Of a stretch of DNA of 64,000 bases, positions 38,170 to 46,167 are shown piece after piece; the stretch's first letter is position 1; every line of letters begins with the position of its first letter. The position numbers were made by a program, and so were the translations under genes. The stretch spans positions 1,488,001-1,552,000 of the forward strand of contig NZ_CP118259.1 of assembly GCF_013337045.2 (NCBI RefSeq). Direction: 5' to 3'. The stretch comes from Agrobacterium vitis. Its GTDB lineage: Bacteria; Pseudomonadota; Alphaproteobacteria; Rhizobiales; Rhizobiaceae. Under the pieces are notes generated by a model that was given only the letters and a program-made list of their open reading frames with translations, had not been told where the DNA came from and did no database searches.

Positions 38170-38202
38170 TCGAACCTGCGACACCCTGCTTAAGAGGCGG
38201 GG
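38170..38202 (-). pseudogene. tRNA fragment (anticodon arm to T-loop), probable prophage attachment scar
   Basis: Read on the minus strand, CCCGC-CTCTTAA-GCAGG forms an anticodon arm with one mismatch and loop CTCTTAA (anticodon CTT, lysine). GTGTC (variable loop), GCAGG (T-stem) and TTCGA (T-loop) follow, and then tRNA identity stops. There is no D-arm or acceptor stem on either side. Such 3'-half tRNA blocks are typical att cores of tyrosine integrases. Confidence 0.55.
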
Positions 38203-38306
38203 CGTATTTTCATTATTTACAACGTTTTACGGGCAAAATTCCTGTAAAAGGCAGCCGGAAAAAGCCATATCTTTCCAGTGGGGTCAAGAGCAAATTGTAA
38301 AATGAA

Positions 38307-38332
38307 ATCCACAGTTTTCTCGGACTGTGGAT
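38307..38332 (-). terminator. Hairpin downstream of the methyltransferase-like gene
   Basis: ATCCACAGT (38307-38315) pairs with 38324-38332 over an 8-base loop. On the minus strand it is followed by a T-rich stretch (TTCATTTTACAATTT). It lies 37 bases after the stop at 38370, where the leftward prophage transcript would end. Confidence 0.55.
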
Positions 38333-38369
38333 AATCCACTACCAGTACAAACGATCATCAGGAACGACC

Positions 38370-39110
38370 CTACTTTCTGACGACAGCCAGAAAATATCCG
38401 TTATGCCAGTCGGAAAACCACGATCCCAACAATGTGGGCAATGTGTTGTCTTGGGTTGTCTCTATTGTGATGCTGGCAACGATATCCAGACGTGCCCTGG
38501 CAATAGCCTGATGAGTCCCGTCTTTCACGCTCGGCATAACCCAATCATCAATAATCAGGATGAACTCATCTTTGAGAGCCGGTAACGCGAGCGTTATGCC
38601 GTCATAATGATCCTGTTCGGAGTGAGGGCCATCAAAGCAGAAAATGCCATTTTTTTTGAGTGATTTATAATCGACATTGCGGAAATCGTTATCAATCACC
38701 GTCAAATCTGCTTTCGGGCTTGCCAATTTTAACAGTCTGGCATGTTCGTCAAACTCGTCCTTACCGCCAAATTCCTTCCAGTGGTCAATGCAGGTAGCCG
38801 ACAGATCATTTTTATATGCGGCAGCGCAAAGAGTAGAGCCCTTATAGACGCCAATTTCCAAATACCTCGACCCAGGCAACTGTTCGAAAAGGTTATTGAC
38901 GAAATATCGATATTTTCTGCCAGAACCTCCCTCCATTTGCCGCACCCATAAGGGCAACTTGCTATCAATTCTCCAAGCCTGGAAAAATGCATGGCGTAAG
39001 GCAGTCGTTAGCGCGTTAGCGTCAAAGTTACCGTCAAATTTTATGCTCGTCTCTTCGACGCGCTGAGATGGTCTGTCCGATCCCAGATGAAATGTTTTAA
39101 TTTCGTCCAT
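38370..39110 (-). CDS. Class I SAM-dependent methyltransferase-like protein, prophage edge cargo
   Basis: This 246-residue protein has a Rossmann methyltransferase motif I, YLEIGVYKGSTLCAA (near residues 82-96), and downstream acidic strand ends (CIDHW, LTVIDNDF, IFCFDGPHS, LIIDDW). These resemble the Methyltransf_24 / cephalosporin-hydroxylase-like group that often modifies glycans. AAGGG lies about eight bases before the ATG. Base composition is clearly AT-richer than the tail genes. It follows the fibre gene on the same strand after 139 bases, so it looks like a moron-type cargo gene. The substrate is unknown. Confidence 0.7.
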   Translation of the reverse strand: MDEIKTFHLGSDRPSQRVEETSIKFDGNFDANALTTALRHAFFQAWRIDSKLPLWVRQMEGGSGRKYRYFVNNLFEQLPGSRYLEIGVYKGSTLCAAAYKNDLSATCIDHWKEFGGKDEFDEHARLLKLASPKADLTVIDNDFRNVDYKSLKKNGIFCFDGPHSEQDHYDGITLALPALKDEFILIIDDWVMPSVKDGTHQAIARARLDIVASITIETTQDNTLPTLLGSWFSDWHNGYFLAVVRK

Positions 39111-39249
39111 ATCAGCACCCTTGAATTATCCCACGTAAATTCATTACCATACCGCTCTGGGGAGAAGAATATTTTAATTGCATCTTCTTGGGGAAATGGG
39201 GAGCACGAGATCGCTGTGGCACAGTTTCAACTCGACGCCAATAAATTCC

Positions 39250-41790
39250 CTAAACCACTTCTCTCAATGCAGCCCACATAATCGGTATGAACTGCTCGGT
39301 TCGAAGTGCGTAAGTGTCACTCTCCTGATCATAGACAAATCCTGCAAAATCATTCGTGGTCAATCCGACTTCAGCAAGCGCCGTTTCAACCTGCTGTGCG
39401 ATAAAACCCCAATGTGTGCGCACGTTGGTCTTGTTATATGCAGGAGAAATTTCAACGATTTCCTCGACCTCCTCCAAGACGGGCTCTCGGTAGACCCGTT
39501 GGATCTCCTGAAGATCATAGACCGGCTCCATAACCGGGTTGCCGTTGTCATCGAACACGGGCTGTTCCACGCGCGATCCATCGTCCTGCGTGACCAACTT
39601 TACCTTTTGCCGTTTGCCGACCTCCACCCGCACCTTGCGCATGACCGGCGCACCCGCCCCGTCAACCAAGAGGTGTTCTTCGAATACGGGCTCTTCCCGC
39701 TCATAACTTTCGGTAACGATGCTAAGGACGGCTTTACCGTCGACCAGATCGATCTTCTCGACTTCACGGGTATCGACTATAGTTTCAGTCTTCTGGCGCC
39801 GAATGACCCGCGTCTCAGTTTTTGCCGGAGTGTCGTCGTTTTTCCACCGGAACGTAACGGGCTTGATGGCTTTCAGAAGCTTGCGGGCGAGCGCGGGGTC
39901 GATATCAGTGATATCAAGCTTTTGCCGCGCGTCCGACGTGCTGAGCGTGCCTGTTGCAGACCAGACGGCAGACCACCTGTAAGAGGCACCACCAAGCGGT
40001 CGGGCATTATCGGCGGATGGCCGGGGGGTACAGCCGAACGCCACATCCGTGGCGCTGATCGCCATCGTGCCCTGATTAACGGTCGAGGTTCCACCGCTGA
40101 AGTTGATCGTGACATCTGGTGTCGTGTTGCCAGACGAGCAGAAATACATCTTCGGCGTATTGACGCTTGCCCGATTACCAAGCAGCAGGCTATGTCCAGG
40201 TGCCGTGAGCTGAAGACTTGCCGTCTCCATCCGGTTGTTGACCTCGCTGATGATAGCGTCGGTGACGGTCGTATTGTGCAGGTCAAGGCCCCGATAGATC
40301 GTTTGCTCATTGATATCTATCGCAGTGCTGGTGGTGCCAAGAGCATAGTCGCCGTTTGCATTCCCAAAAGCCAAACCAAGCTTCCACCGCACAGTCGATC
40401 CGGCCAATGTGCTGGCATAGAACGCCGCGTCTGTCTCGGTACCATGAAGATTGCCACCACCAGCCGCCTGAAACCCCGAGCGAAATCTCGCACTTGATCC
40501 GGTGCGGATCAGTGCATTCGATTCCGATCCGGTGATATTGTAATAACCGGTCGCACCATCGGTTGTCTCAGCGTAGAAATTAGATCCATGCAAGCTGTCA
40601 TCATGCACTGACGCTGCAAACGCACCGGAATAGCCCTGAACGCCAACCCAATAACCCAATCCCGGCGTAGCTCCCGGCGTGCCAAGAATGAGCGACTGTC
40701 CTACCAGCACCTGACGGATACCGTAAGCTCCGGCTTTTGCTCGCCCGTAAACGACAAAGCCTTGAACGCGACCCGCGTTAAGCTGAATGTCATCTTGAAT
40801 ATCGATGGATACATAATCCACACTCTCATTGGCATTTAGCGCCTCGCCCCAAAAAACGGACCGCGATGCGATCGTGCGTGTGACACCGTTCTTGTATTGC
40901 CTGGAGCCGTACTCGACTATCACTCCCGGCAAAATGTCCGCCCAGTTAAACCCTGTGAGCAACAACGTGCCATAAACATCCCAGTTGACGCGCTTCGTCC
41001 CGGAAACACCGAGAGTAAAATCATAACTCCCCGGCGGCACAACAATCGTATCGCCTTCGCTGGCCGCATTATAAGCCGCCTGAAACGCTGTCGAGGTTGC
41101 GGCAGCATTCGTTCCATCATTATACGCGCCATGCTGAAGCACATTGCGGCACACCCATGTTTTAGGCACGACAGCATTGACCGCCGCGAAATCCGACGCT
41201 GCCGACAAAGCAGCACTTCCCAAGCCCATGTTGGTGCGGCCATTTGCCTTCTGCGTGTCATTCAACCCCTGCGCGGCAGTATCCACCCGCAGCCGGTTGC
41301 CAAGCGCGGTCGACATGGTCGTTGCAAAGTTCGGGTCATTGCCCAGCGCGGTGGCCAGCTCGTTCAGCGTATCCAGCGCAGCCGGCGAACTATTCACCAG
41401 TGCGGCGATGGCAGCGGAAATATCGGCAGGCGTGGCCTTGGCCGCCAGCGCAGCGATCAGACCGGTGATGGTTGCCATCGCCTGTTCGCCCGTATGGCTG
41501 GAGCGATCACGCAAAGCGGCGTCTGTCGCGTTCGCCGTGGCGCCGGTCGCCACGCCGTCCAGTTTCACTTTGTCGGCGGCGACCATCAGGCCGTCTTGCG
41601 CCGTCGTCACCAGGTCATCAGGCTGGATAGCGGTGACGGCCAATGCACCCTGTCCAGCCGTGGCGAAGGCGCTGGCGTCTTCATCGGCCGCGCTGCCCAG
41701 CTCCATCGCTTCGCGCAATGCGGTTTTCAGTTCACCGTCATCGCCGGTGAGATCATACAAAAATGCGTCCTTGCTCTGGACCTTGCTCAT
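39250..41790 (-). CDS. Phage tail fibre/spike with C-terminal S74 intramolecular chaperone domain
   Basis: This is an 846-residue fibre. The N-terminal part (1-215) is rich in Ala, Thr and Leu and resembles fibre shaft repeats. Residues about 230-300 look like the start of a pectate-lyase-type beta-helix (AYNAASEGDTIVVPPGSYDF). The last ~230 residues are an S74 chaperone domain that trimerises the fibre and then cleaves itself, beginning near Ser617 (STSDARQKLDITDIDP) and closing with HWGFIAQQVE and EQFIPIMWAAL. About 139 extra charged residues split that domain. The start overlaps the upstream gene's stop (ATGA). Confidence 0.88.
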   Translation of the reverse strand: MSKVQSKDAFLYDLTGDDGELKTALREAMELGSAADEDASAFATAGQGALAVTAIQPDDLVTTAQDGLMVAADKVKLDGVATGATANATDAALRDRSSHTGEQAMATITGLIAALAAKATPADISAAIAALVNSSPAALDTLNELATALGNDPNFATTMSTALGNRLRVDTAAQGLNDTQKANGRTNMGLGSAALSAASDFAAVNAVVPKTWVCRNVLQHGAYNDGTNAAATSTAFQAAYNAASEGDTIVVPPGSYDFTLGVSGTKRVNWDVYGTLLLTGFNWADILPGVIVEYGSRQYKNGVTRTIASRSVFWGEALNANESVDYVSIDIQDDIQLNAGRVQGFVVYGRAKAGAYGIRQVLVGQSLILGTPGATPGLGYWVGVQGYSGAFAASVHDDSLHGSNFYAETTDGATGYYNITGSESNALIRTGSSARFRSGFQAAGGGNLHGTETDAAFYASTLAGSTVRWKLGLAFGNANGDYALGTTSTAIDINEQTIYRGLDLHNTTVTDAIISEVNNRMETASLQLTAPGHSLLLGNRASVNTPKMYFCSSGNTTPDVTINFSGGTSTVNQGTMAISATDVAFGCTPRPSADNARPLGGASYRWSAVWSATGTLSTSDARQKLDITDIDPALARKLLKAIKPVTFRWKNDDTPAKTETRVIRRQKTETIVDTREVEKIDLVDGKAVLSIVTESYEREEPVFEEHLLVDGAGAPVMRKVRVEVGKRQKVKLVTQDDGSRVEQPVFDDNGNPVMEPVYDLQEIQRVYREPVLEEVEEIVEISPAYNKTNVRTHWGFIAQQVETALAEVGLTTNDFAGFVYDQESDTYALRTEQFIPIMWAALREVV

Positions 41791-41969
41791 GCGGAAGCCT
41801 CCAGGGGCGCGTAAACATAGGCCCCGTTGCGATCAATCAGGTAAAGTTCGGTGGAACCGGTGCGCACAACCCAACCCATGCCATTGGGCGGGTCTTCGGT
41901 CGGGGCAACGGGCGTCCAGGAATACAGCGACCCAAGCGCTATGTTGGGCCGGCCAAAATTCAGCGCCAT
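41787..41969 (-). CDS. Small prophage protein before the tail fibre
   Basis: This 60-residue protein (MALNFGRPNIALGSLYSW start) has no recognised domain. It sits between a 100-residue gene and the fibre gene, with an ATGA overlap to the fibre, so it is probably cotranslated. Position suggests a fibre-associated or assembly role, but this is inference. Confidence 0.6.
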   Translation of the reverse strand: MALNFGRPNIALGSLYSWTPVAPTEDPPNGMGWVVRTGSTELYLIDRNGAYVYAPLEASA

Positions 41970-41973
41970 GGCA

Positions 41974-42276
41974 TCAATCGCCCTGCATTTCGATCCGCAG
42001 GGCGCTATCACCCTCCGGATAGCCGTAGACATCGCAAGCCTCGGTGAAGCTGGCCGCGTAGGGTTTCAGCGCTGTCATGGTCACGAAGTGAAAACTGGCG
42101 TCACTGGCCGATCCTTCCGGATCAGGCGCAACGGCGGGTGCGTCCGATCCGGCTTCGACACGGCGGATGTAGAGCGTGCCGGTCTTCGGCAGGTTGACGA
42201 GAACGTTCAGAACGCCATCAGCAATCAGTGTCCATTGCGCCGCTTGGCACAAAACAGCACCGTCTTTCAGGGCCAT
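41974..42276 (-). CDS. Hypothetical prophage protein, 100 residues
   Basis: The protein begins MALKDGAVLCQAAQWTLIADG, with AAGGA eight bases before the ATG. It has alternating strands (VLNVLVNLPKTGTLYIRR) and no membrane segment. It starts 4 bases upstream of the next small gene. No family is recognised. Its place just before the fibre suggests a minor structural or fibre-linked role. Confidence 0.6.
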   Translation of the reverse strand: MALKDGAVLCQAAQWTLIADGVLNVLVNLPKTGTLYIRRVEAGSDAPAVAPDPEGSASDASFHFVTMTALKPYAASFTEACDVYGYPEGDSALRIEMQGD

Positions 42277-42366
42277 AGGAAATCCTTTCGCCGCCAGATC
42301 TGGCGGTTCCATCGAGGGTTAAACTTTTGAATTACATTGCGGTGGCTACCCGATCAGGACATGTGG

Positions 42367-43014
42367 TCAGCTCGGCGGGCGTTGGCCGTAAAGCTGGCGC
42401 TCGAAACGATCCTGCCGGTCGCGCATATCCAGCAGCAGGTCACGGGCACTATAGGTGGTGGCCTGCCCCTGCTTCAGTTCATCGATCTGCTTTTGCATTT
42501 GCGCGCGCTGCTGATCCTCGGATTGCCATGCCCGCTCCAGCTCGGCCCGGGGCACCTGGTCTTTGCGGATGGTTTCGAGCTGCGTATTCACCTGGTTGAA
42601 TTTGTCGATCAGGTCGTTGCGGGACACGACCCGATTGTTTTCATAAGTCGCCTTGAAATCGGTGAAGGCAGCGACCGATAGAGAATTCTGCGCCGTGACC
42701 CGCAAATCTGTCTTCGTCTCGGAAACTGCTTCCTTGATCGGGCTCAGAGCCTGCGATCCGAGCGCAACGATAATCCCGAAACAGACGCCAGCCGCCGCCC
42801 AGATCACCGGCCACTGTGTCTTGCTGGAGCTGCGCAATTCATTCGACAAAGCATTGATCGAAGATTGCACGCTCTGGAAGCCGGTGTTCATATTCGACCT
42901 GAGATCGACAATGTCCTTGCCCTGGTTTTCGACGCGCTCGCTCAACCTTGCCCAGGACGCCATCGGGTCGAACAAATTGGTGCTGGCTGCCACGTCCTGT
43001 TCTCCTGTCGCCAT
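42367..43014 (-). CDS. Coiled-coil prophage protein with one membrane segment
   Basis: This 215-residue protein has an N-terminal helix (residues 18-65, heptad-like), one membrane segment (about 69-88, PVIWAAAGVCFGIIVALG), and a long charged coiled-coil tail (KFNQVNTQLETIRKDQ onward). It lies next to the spanin genes. That position and the topology are compatible with an accessory lysis or superinfection-related membrane protein, but no family is recognised. Confidence 0.7.
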   Translation of the reverse strand: MATGEQDVAASTNLFDPMASWARLSERVENQGKDIVDLRSNMNTGFQSVQSSINALSNELRSSSKTQWPVIWAAAGVCFGIIVALGSQALSPIKEAVSETKTDLRVTAQNSLSVAAFTDFKATYENNRVVSRNDLIDKFNQVNTQLETIRKDQVPRAELERAWQSEDQQRAQMQKQIDELKQGQATTYSARDLLLDMRDRQDRFERQLYGQRPPS

Positions 43015-43020
43015 CAGCCC

Positions 43021-43311
43021 CTAATTCCCCTGCAATGAATTGATCGTCGCCGCCTTCGCGGCATTTAAGGCACGGCAGTCCGCCAGCGCCTTCCTGTCCT
43101 GGCCCCACAGCCGGTATTCGTCATCCCGGTCCACACCGGCCGGGATGTATGCAAGCCCCGCACAATCGGCCATCACGGCGGCTGATACGTTCGGCTTGCG
43201 GTCATGGCTTGGTTGCGCCGATAGCGTTGAGCGCGTTCCGCACCCCGTCAGGCATGCCACCATCAGAGATAGCAGGGCAGGCAGAAGAGCCAGCAGCATT
43301 CGGTTTCGCAT
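43021..43311 (-). CDS. Outer-spanin-like (Rz1-type) lipoprotein
   Basis: This 96-residue protein has a lipoprotein signal (RNRMLLALLPALLSLMVACL) with lipobox LTGC, placing the mature N-terminus in the outer membrane. Its first 110 bases lie inside the inner-spanin gene in another frame, and then it runs on beyond it: the classical overlapping Rz/Rz1 layout. GAGGAAA lies upstream of ATG 43311. Together the pair would fuse inner and outer membranes in the last step of lysis. The mature part is less proline-rich than lambda Rz1. Confidence 0.75.
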   Translation of the reverse strand: MRNRMLLALLPALLSLMVACLTGCGTRSTLSAQPSHDRKPNVSAAVMADCAGLAYIPAGVDRDDEYRLWGQDRKALADCRALNAAKAATINSLQGN

Positions 43312-43684
43312 TTTTTCGTTTCCTCTCATCGGCAAGCGCTGCTTCCAATCCGGCGACCTGCCCGACATGCGCGGCAATGGTGGTGACCAAGGCCGCATCA
43401 GCGGCATTGATCTGCTTCTGCTGAGCCTCGACCTTGGCAATCTGCTTCAGATCCGCCCGGCGCTGCGCCTCGGCCCATTGCTGGCGAACCTCGATGCGAC
43501 CCGATTCCTTCGCGGCGTTAACCTGCTGGGTGATCTTGCCATCGATGATCTGCCAGCCGAAGAACGGCACACGCAGACCTTCATAGTTGATGCATGTCGC
43601 CGCCCATGCCAGAAAGGCACCGACAGCGAGGCCTACGATGATCGACAGACCGATCTTGATGGGGTCAGTGAGCGCCGAGAACAT
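43202..43684 (-). CDS. Inner-spanin-like (Rz-type) protein
   Basis: This 160-residue protein has one N-terminal membrane segment (about residues 10-31, IGLSIIVGLAVGAFLAWAA) and then a long periplasmic coiled coil (QQWAEAQRRADLKQIAKVEA onward). That is the topology of an inner spanin. The ATG overlaps the endolysin stop (TGATG), and the outer-spanin gene is nested in its 3' part. It is called from position and topology, as spanins share little sequence. Confidence 0.78.
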   Translation of the reverse strand: MFSALTDPIKIGLSIIVGLAVGAFLAWAATCINYEGLRVPFFGWQIIDGKITQQVNAAKESGRIEVRQQWAEAQRRADLKQIAKVEAQQKQINAADAALVTTIAAHVGQVAGLEAALADERKRKNAKPNAAGSSACPAISDGGMPDGVRNALNAIGATKP

Positions 43685-44208
43685 CAGAGGCCACTCTTGC
43701 AAAGCTCGTACTCACCTATACGGTTTGCATCTCCAAGCTTCCTCCTGCTATCCAATCCCGGTACAACCTCGTTACCGGCGCGGTTGAACCAAGTCATAGC
43801 TTGGCAACTCCCAAGCCAATCCGCCTTCAGCGCGCGGTTGCGGGCCGTGGATTTGCAGAACGCACCGACACCAACATTGTAAGAAAGGGAGATCGAGGAT
43901 GCCCGCCAAGACAGTGGTGCGGCATCATAGCTAGGCACGCACTTCTTGATCGGATCTTCGTAGTCGGTCTTGAGACGCTTCCAGAGCATTTCGTCGCATT
44001 GCTGAGGGGTGTACTGATCACTCATCTTGACGCCTTTTGTCTCGCCGTAGCAGACCGTGACGACTCCAACCATGTCGCGATAAGCCTTGGTTCGCAAACC
44101 CTCCCAGGGCTGCACAAGTGCAGTCCCGGCGAGGATGACAGCGATCCCTCCAGATGCAGCGATAGCCTTTTTGGCGCGAGCGCTGGACTTAAAATTATTG
44201 ATCGGCAT
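43684..44208 (-). CDS. GH24 lysozyme endolysin with SAR-type anchor
   Basis: This 174-residue phage lysozyme of the T4/P21 group has the catalytic triad Glu-8-Asp-5-Thr visible in WEGLRTKAYRDMVGVVTVCYG. It cleaves the peptidoglycan glycan chain. An N-terminal weakly hydrophobic segment rich in Ala and Gly (residues 16-32, IAASGGIAVILAGTALV) fits a signal-anchor-release domain, so export would use Sec and the enzyme would stay tethered until depolarisation. The ATG at 44208 has AAGGA upstream and overlaps the holin gene by 14 bases. Confidence 0.9.
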   Translation of the reverse strand: MPINNFKSSARAKKAIAASGGIAVILAGTALVQPWEGLRTKAYRDMVGVVTVCYGETKGVKMSDQYTPQQCDEMLWKRLKTDYEDPIKKCVPSYDAAPLSWRASSISLSYNVGVGAFCKSTARNRALKADWLGSCQAMTWFNRAGNEVVPGLDSRRKLGDANRIGEYELCKSGL

Positions 44209-44440
44209 CGGACAATCCTTTCTGGGCAACGACGCGCGCCCATATCGCCGCAAATGTCAAAAGCCCTTGAAGGCCGCGAAGCAGCAGATTGACCCACGCC
44301 TCAAGGCCGTAGGCACCGTCGACAAGAGCGTCGACAACAGGCTGGATGACAAAAATCAGTCCAGCAGCAGCCGTGAAGCGGACAGACCAGGCCCGGGCCA
44401 GAACCGTTCGCCAATTTTCAACAGGCCTTAAATTGCGCAT
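44195..44440 (-). CDS. Holin candidate, small membrane protein
   Basis: This 81-residue protein has two hydrophobic segments (about 22-40, FTAAAGLIFVIQPVVDALV, and 50-69, WVNLLLRGLQGLLTFAAIWA) and a charged N-terminus. Size, topology and the 14-base overlap with the SAR endolysin gene fit a holin or pinholin. Holins cannot be assigned by sequence alone, so the call rests on context. Confidence 0.65.
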   Translation of the reverse strand: MRNLRPVENWRTVLARAWSVRFTAAAGLIFVIQPVVDALVDGAYGLEAWVNLLLRGLQGLLTFAAIWARVVAQKGLSDADQ

Positions 44441-44504
44441 GGCACACCGCCACCCGCGAAACTCTCCGCGCGATCCATGATCGTTTCCTTATGTTTGTTA
44501 AAAT

Positions 44505-45518
44505 CTACCGGCTGTCCTGGCCGGCCTTGCCCTGCGGCTCGCTCAGGCTGATCGAGGTCGTGTATCCAGACGAGCGGGAAAGCTCGTCAGTCACGCTCTT
44601 GATCGTATAGGTTCCATCCACCCCGGCCCGCAGACCGGAAAGAATGCACTTGCCGCCCGGCTGCGGGGTGGCATCGCCATTGATGACAACCGATCCCTCG
44701 GCCTTGTCACGGCTCGCCTTCCTGGCGCCGGACTTGGCCCGACGGTCGGCATGGTCCTTTGACGAGGCGGAAAACCCGGATTGCAGATCCGCGTCCACCT
44801 TGTCGCCACTGGCATATTGCGCTGCCAGCCGCGAAGCCTTGTCGAGGTCGTAATAGGTCTCGACCTTCTGCTTGATGCGCGGGCGGTCTGTCACCGGGGC
44901 GAAGCCCGTGGCCGAAAGCAGGATCGACCGGGTGACGGTGAAGGCCGAAAGATCGGCCCCGGTCACACCCTTGCCGTAGGGGACGAACACGGCGGATGTG
45001 CCGGAAATCCGAAAGATCGCCCCGTGCTCACGCGCCAGCCGCTCGCCAAAGGCAATGAAGCTTTCCGCATCCATTGCCTCCCAATCCAGAACTGTTTCGG
45101 CATAATCGGCATGGACAGAAACCGATATCCCCGCATCTTCACCTGCATCCTGAAGAACAGACTTCAAGGGTTTGCTATCCCAGTGCTTTTCCTTGCTGGC
45201 CTTCGCCTTACCTTTCAACGAAACAGACCGGGCCGTCACCGAAAGCACCGAGCCTGAACCCCGGCTTAGGGACCAGCTGGCCGTATCCACTTCGCCGTCG
45301 AATATGCGGATCGCGCCATTTTCCCGGCCAAGCTCGACATGCACTTTCTGCCCCGTCTGCGGCCAGCGCAGCGTGCCGCCGCTGTCATCGAGGTCGAATT
45401 GCGCGGCATCCGCCGTCTTGTCGACACCCTTGGTGATCGAGGCGGACAGCAAAACGGGCAGGAAGTTTTTCGTCACCACCCGCCCGTCGACCGACACCAG
45501 AAAATGCGCCTTTGCCAT
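44505..45518 (-). CDS. Phage late-control/tail protein gpD (P2-like)
   Basis: This 337-residue protein of the P2 gpD family is the baseplate hub-like tail protein often annotated as late control protein D. Its strands FDLDDSGGTLRWPQTGQKVHVE and IRIFDGEVDTASWSL match the hub fold related to T4 gp27. It follows gpX with a TGATG overlap, keeping the P2 order T-U-X-D. Confidence 0.9.
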   Translation of the reverse strand: MAKAHFLVSVDGRVVTKNFLPVLLSASITKGVDKTADAAQFDLDDSGGTLRWPQTGQKVHVELGRENGAIRIFDGEVDTASWSLSRGSGSVLSVTARSVSLKGKAKASKEKHWDSKPLKSVLQDAGEDAGISVSVHADYAETVLDWEAMDAESFIAFGERLAREHGAIFRISGTSAVFVPYGKGVTGADLSAFTVTRSILLSATGFAPVTDRPRIKQKVETYYDLDKASRLAAQYASGDKVDADLQSGFSASSKDHADRRAKSGARKASRDKAEGSVVINGDATPQPGGKCILSGLRAGVDGTYTIKSVTDELSRSSGYTTSISLSEPQGKAGQDSR

Positions 45519-45751
45519 CAGTCAAACAGGCCCGTGATTTTGCTGTCGGTGGTATCGGTCGACAAGGCATCCTTGGTCGGCACGGTCAGCACCGTCCCGC
45601 GCGGGACTTCCGCGCCCTTGCGGGCAAGATCCTGGTTGAGCGACCAGACCTGTTCGCAGGCACCCGCAATCACCTGCCGGTAATGCCGCGCCAGCACGCC
45701 GGACAGGGTCAGCCCGTCGCGGCCAACGGTGATGGTTTCCGTATCGCTCAA
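45518..45751 (-). CDS. Tail protein gpX (LysM-like)
   Basis: This 77-residue protein of the P2 gpX family has a LysM-like fold (ETITVGRDGLTLSGVLARHY, then VPRGTVLTVP). The most likely start is the TTG at 45751: it overlaps the gpU stop (TTGA) and has GGGAG nine bases upstream. A GTG at 45766 is in frame but has no ribosome site. gpX helps tail completion at the baseplate hub. Confidence 0.85.
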   Translation of the reverse strand: MSDTETITVGRDGLTLSGVLARHYRQVIAGACEQVWSLNQDLARKGAEVPRGTVLTVPTKDALSTDTTDSKITGLFD

Positions 45752-46167
45752 GACACCAGCTCCCACAAAGTCGAGAAGTAACTTTCGCCGTCCGGTGCAT
45801 CGGACTTTTTCAGCTCGATCTGCATATCGATGACCTGGCCGACACCCTTGGTATTCAGATAGGTGTGACCCTCGGTAATGCGGGTGATGACAAACCAGCC
45901 CATGACCTCGCCATCGCCGCGCACCACCAGCTGCGGCACCTGGTTTTTCAGCAGGGTCTGCAATGTCTTCAGGTTGGACAAGCCACCGAGCTTGTCGGGA
46001 AACAGCCGACCGGCAAGGGTCATCTGTTCCGGCCCCTCGCCCATGGCTTCCAGCGGCGGGCGCTCGCCAATGACGGGCTTGTCAACAAAATCAGCCGTCG
46101 TCTCGCGCGAAACCCCGTCGAGGTTGAACTTGAGATCGAAGGTCACCACGCCGATTTGATAGAGCAT
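45748..46167 (-). CDS. Tail completion protein gpU (P2-like)
   Basis: This 139-residue P2 gpU-family protein (MLYQIGVVTFDLKFNLDGV start) includes the family GEGPEQMTLAGRLFPDKLGG segment. gpU acts with gpX and gpD at the baseplate end of P2-type tails. The ATG overlaps the tape-measure stop as TGATG. Confidence 0.9.
   Translation of the reverse strand: MLYQIGVVTFDLKFNLDGVSRETTADFVDKPVIGERPPLEAMGEGPEQMTLAGRLFPDKLGGLSNLKTLQTLLKNQVPQLVVRGDGEVMGWFVITRITEGHTYLNTKGVGQVIDMQIELKKSDAPDGESYFSTLWELVS

Noticed and set aside
38326..38334. Perfect DnaA-box sequence (TTATCCACA on the minus strand) as a possible origin
   Set aside because: It is a single box within a terminator hairpin, with no cluster, no replication gene and no AT-rich unwinding region beside it.
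43202..44440. Possible toxin-antitoxin or abortive-infection set among the small genes
   Set aside because: Topology, catalytic residues and overlap order fit a standard phage lysis cassette better.
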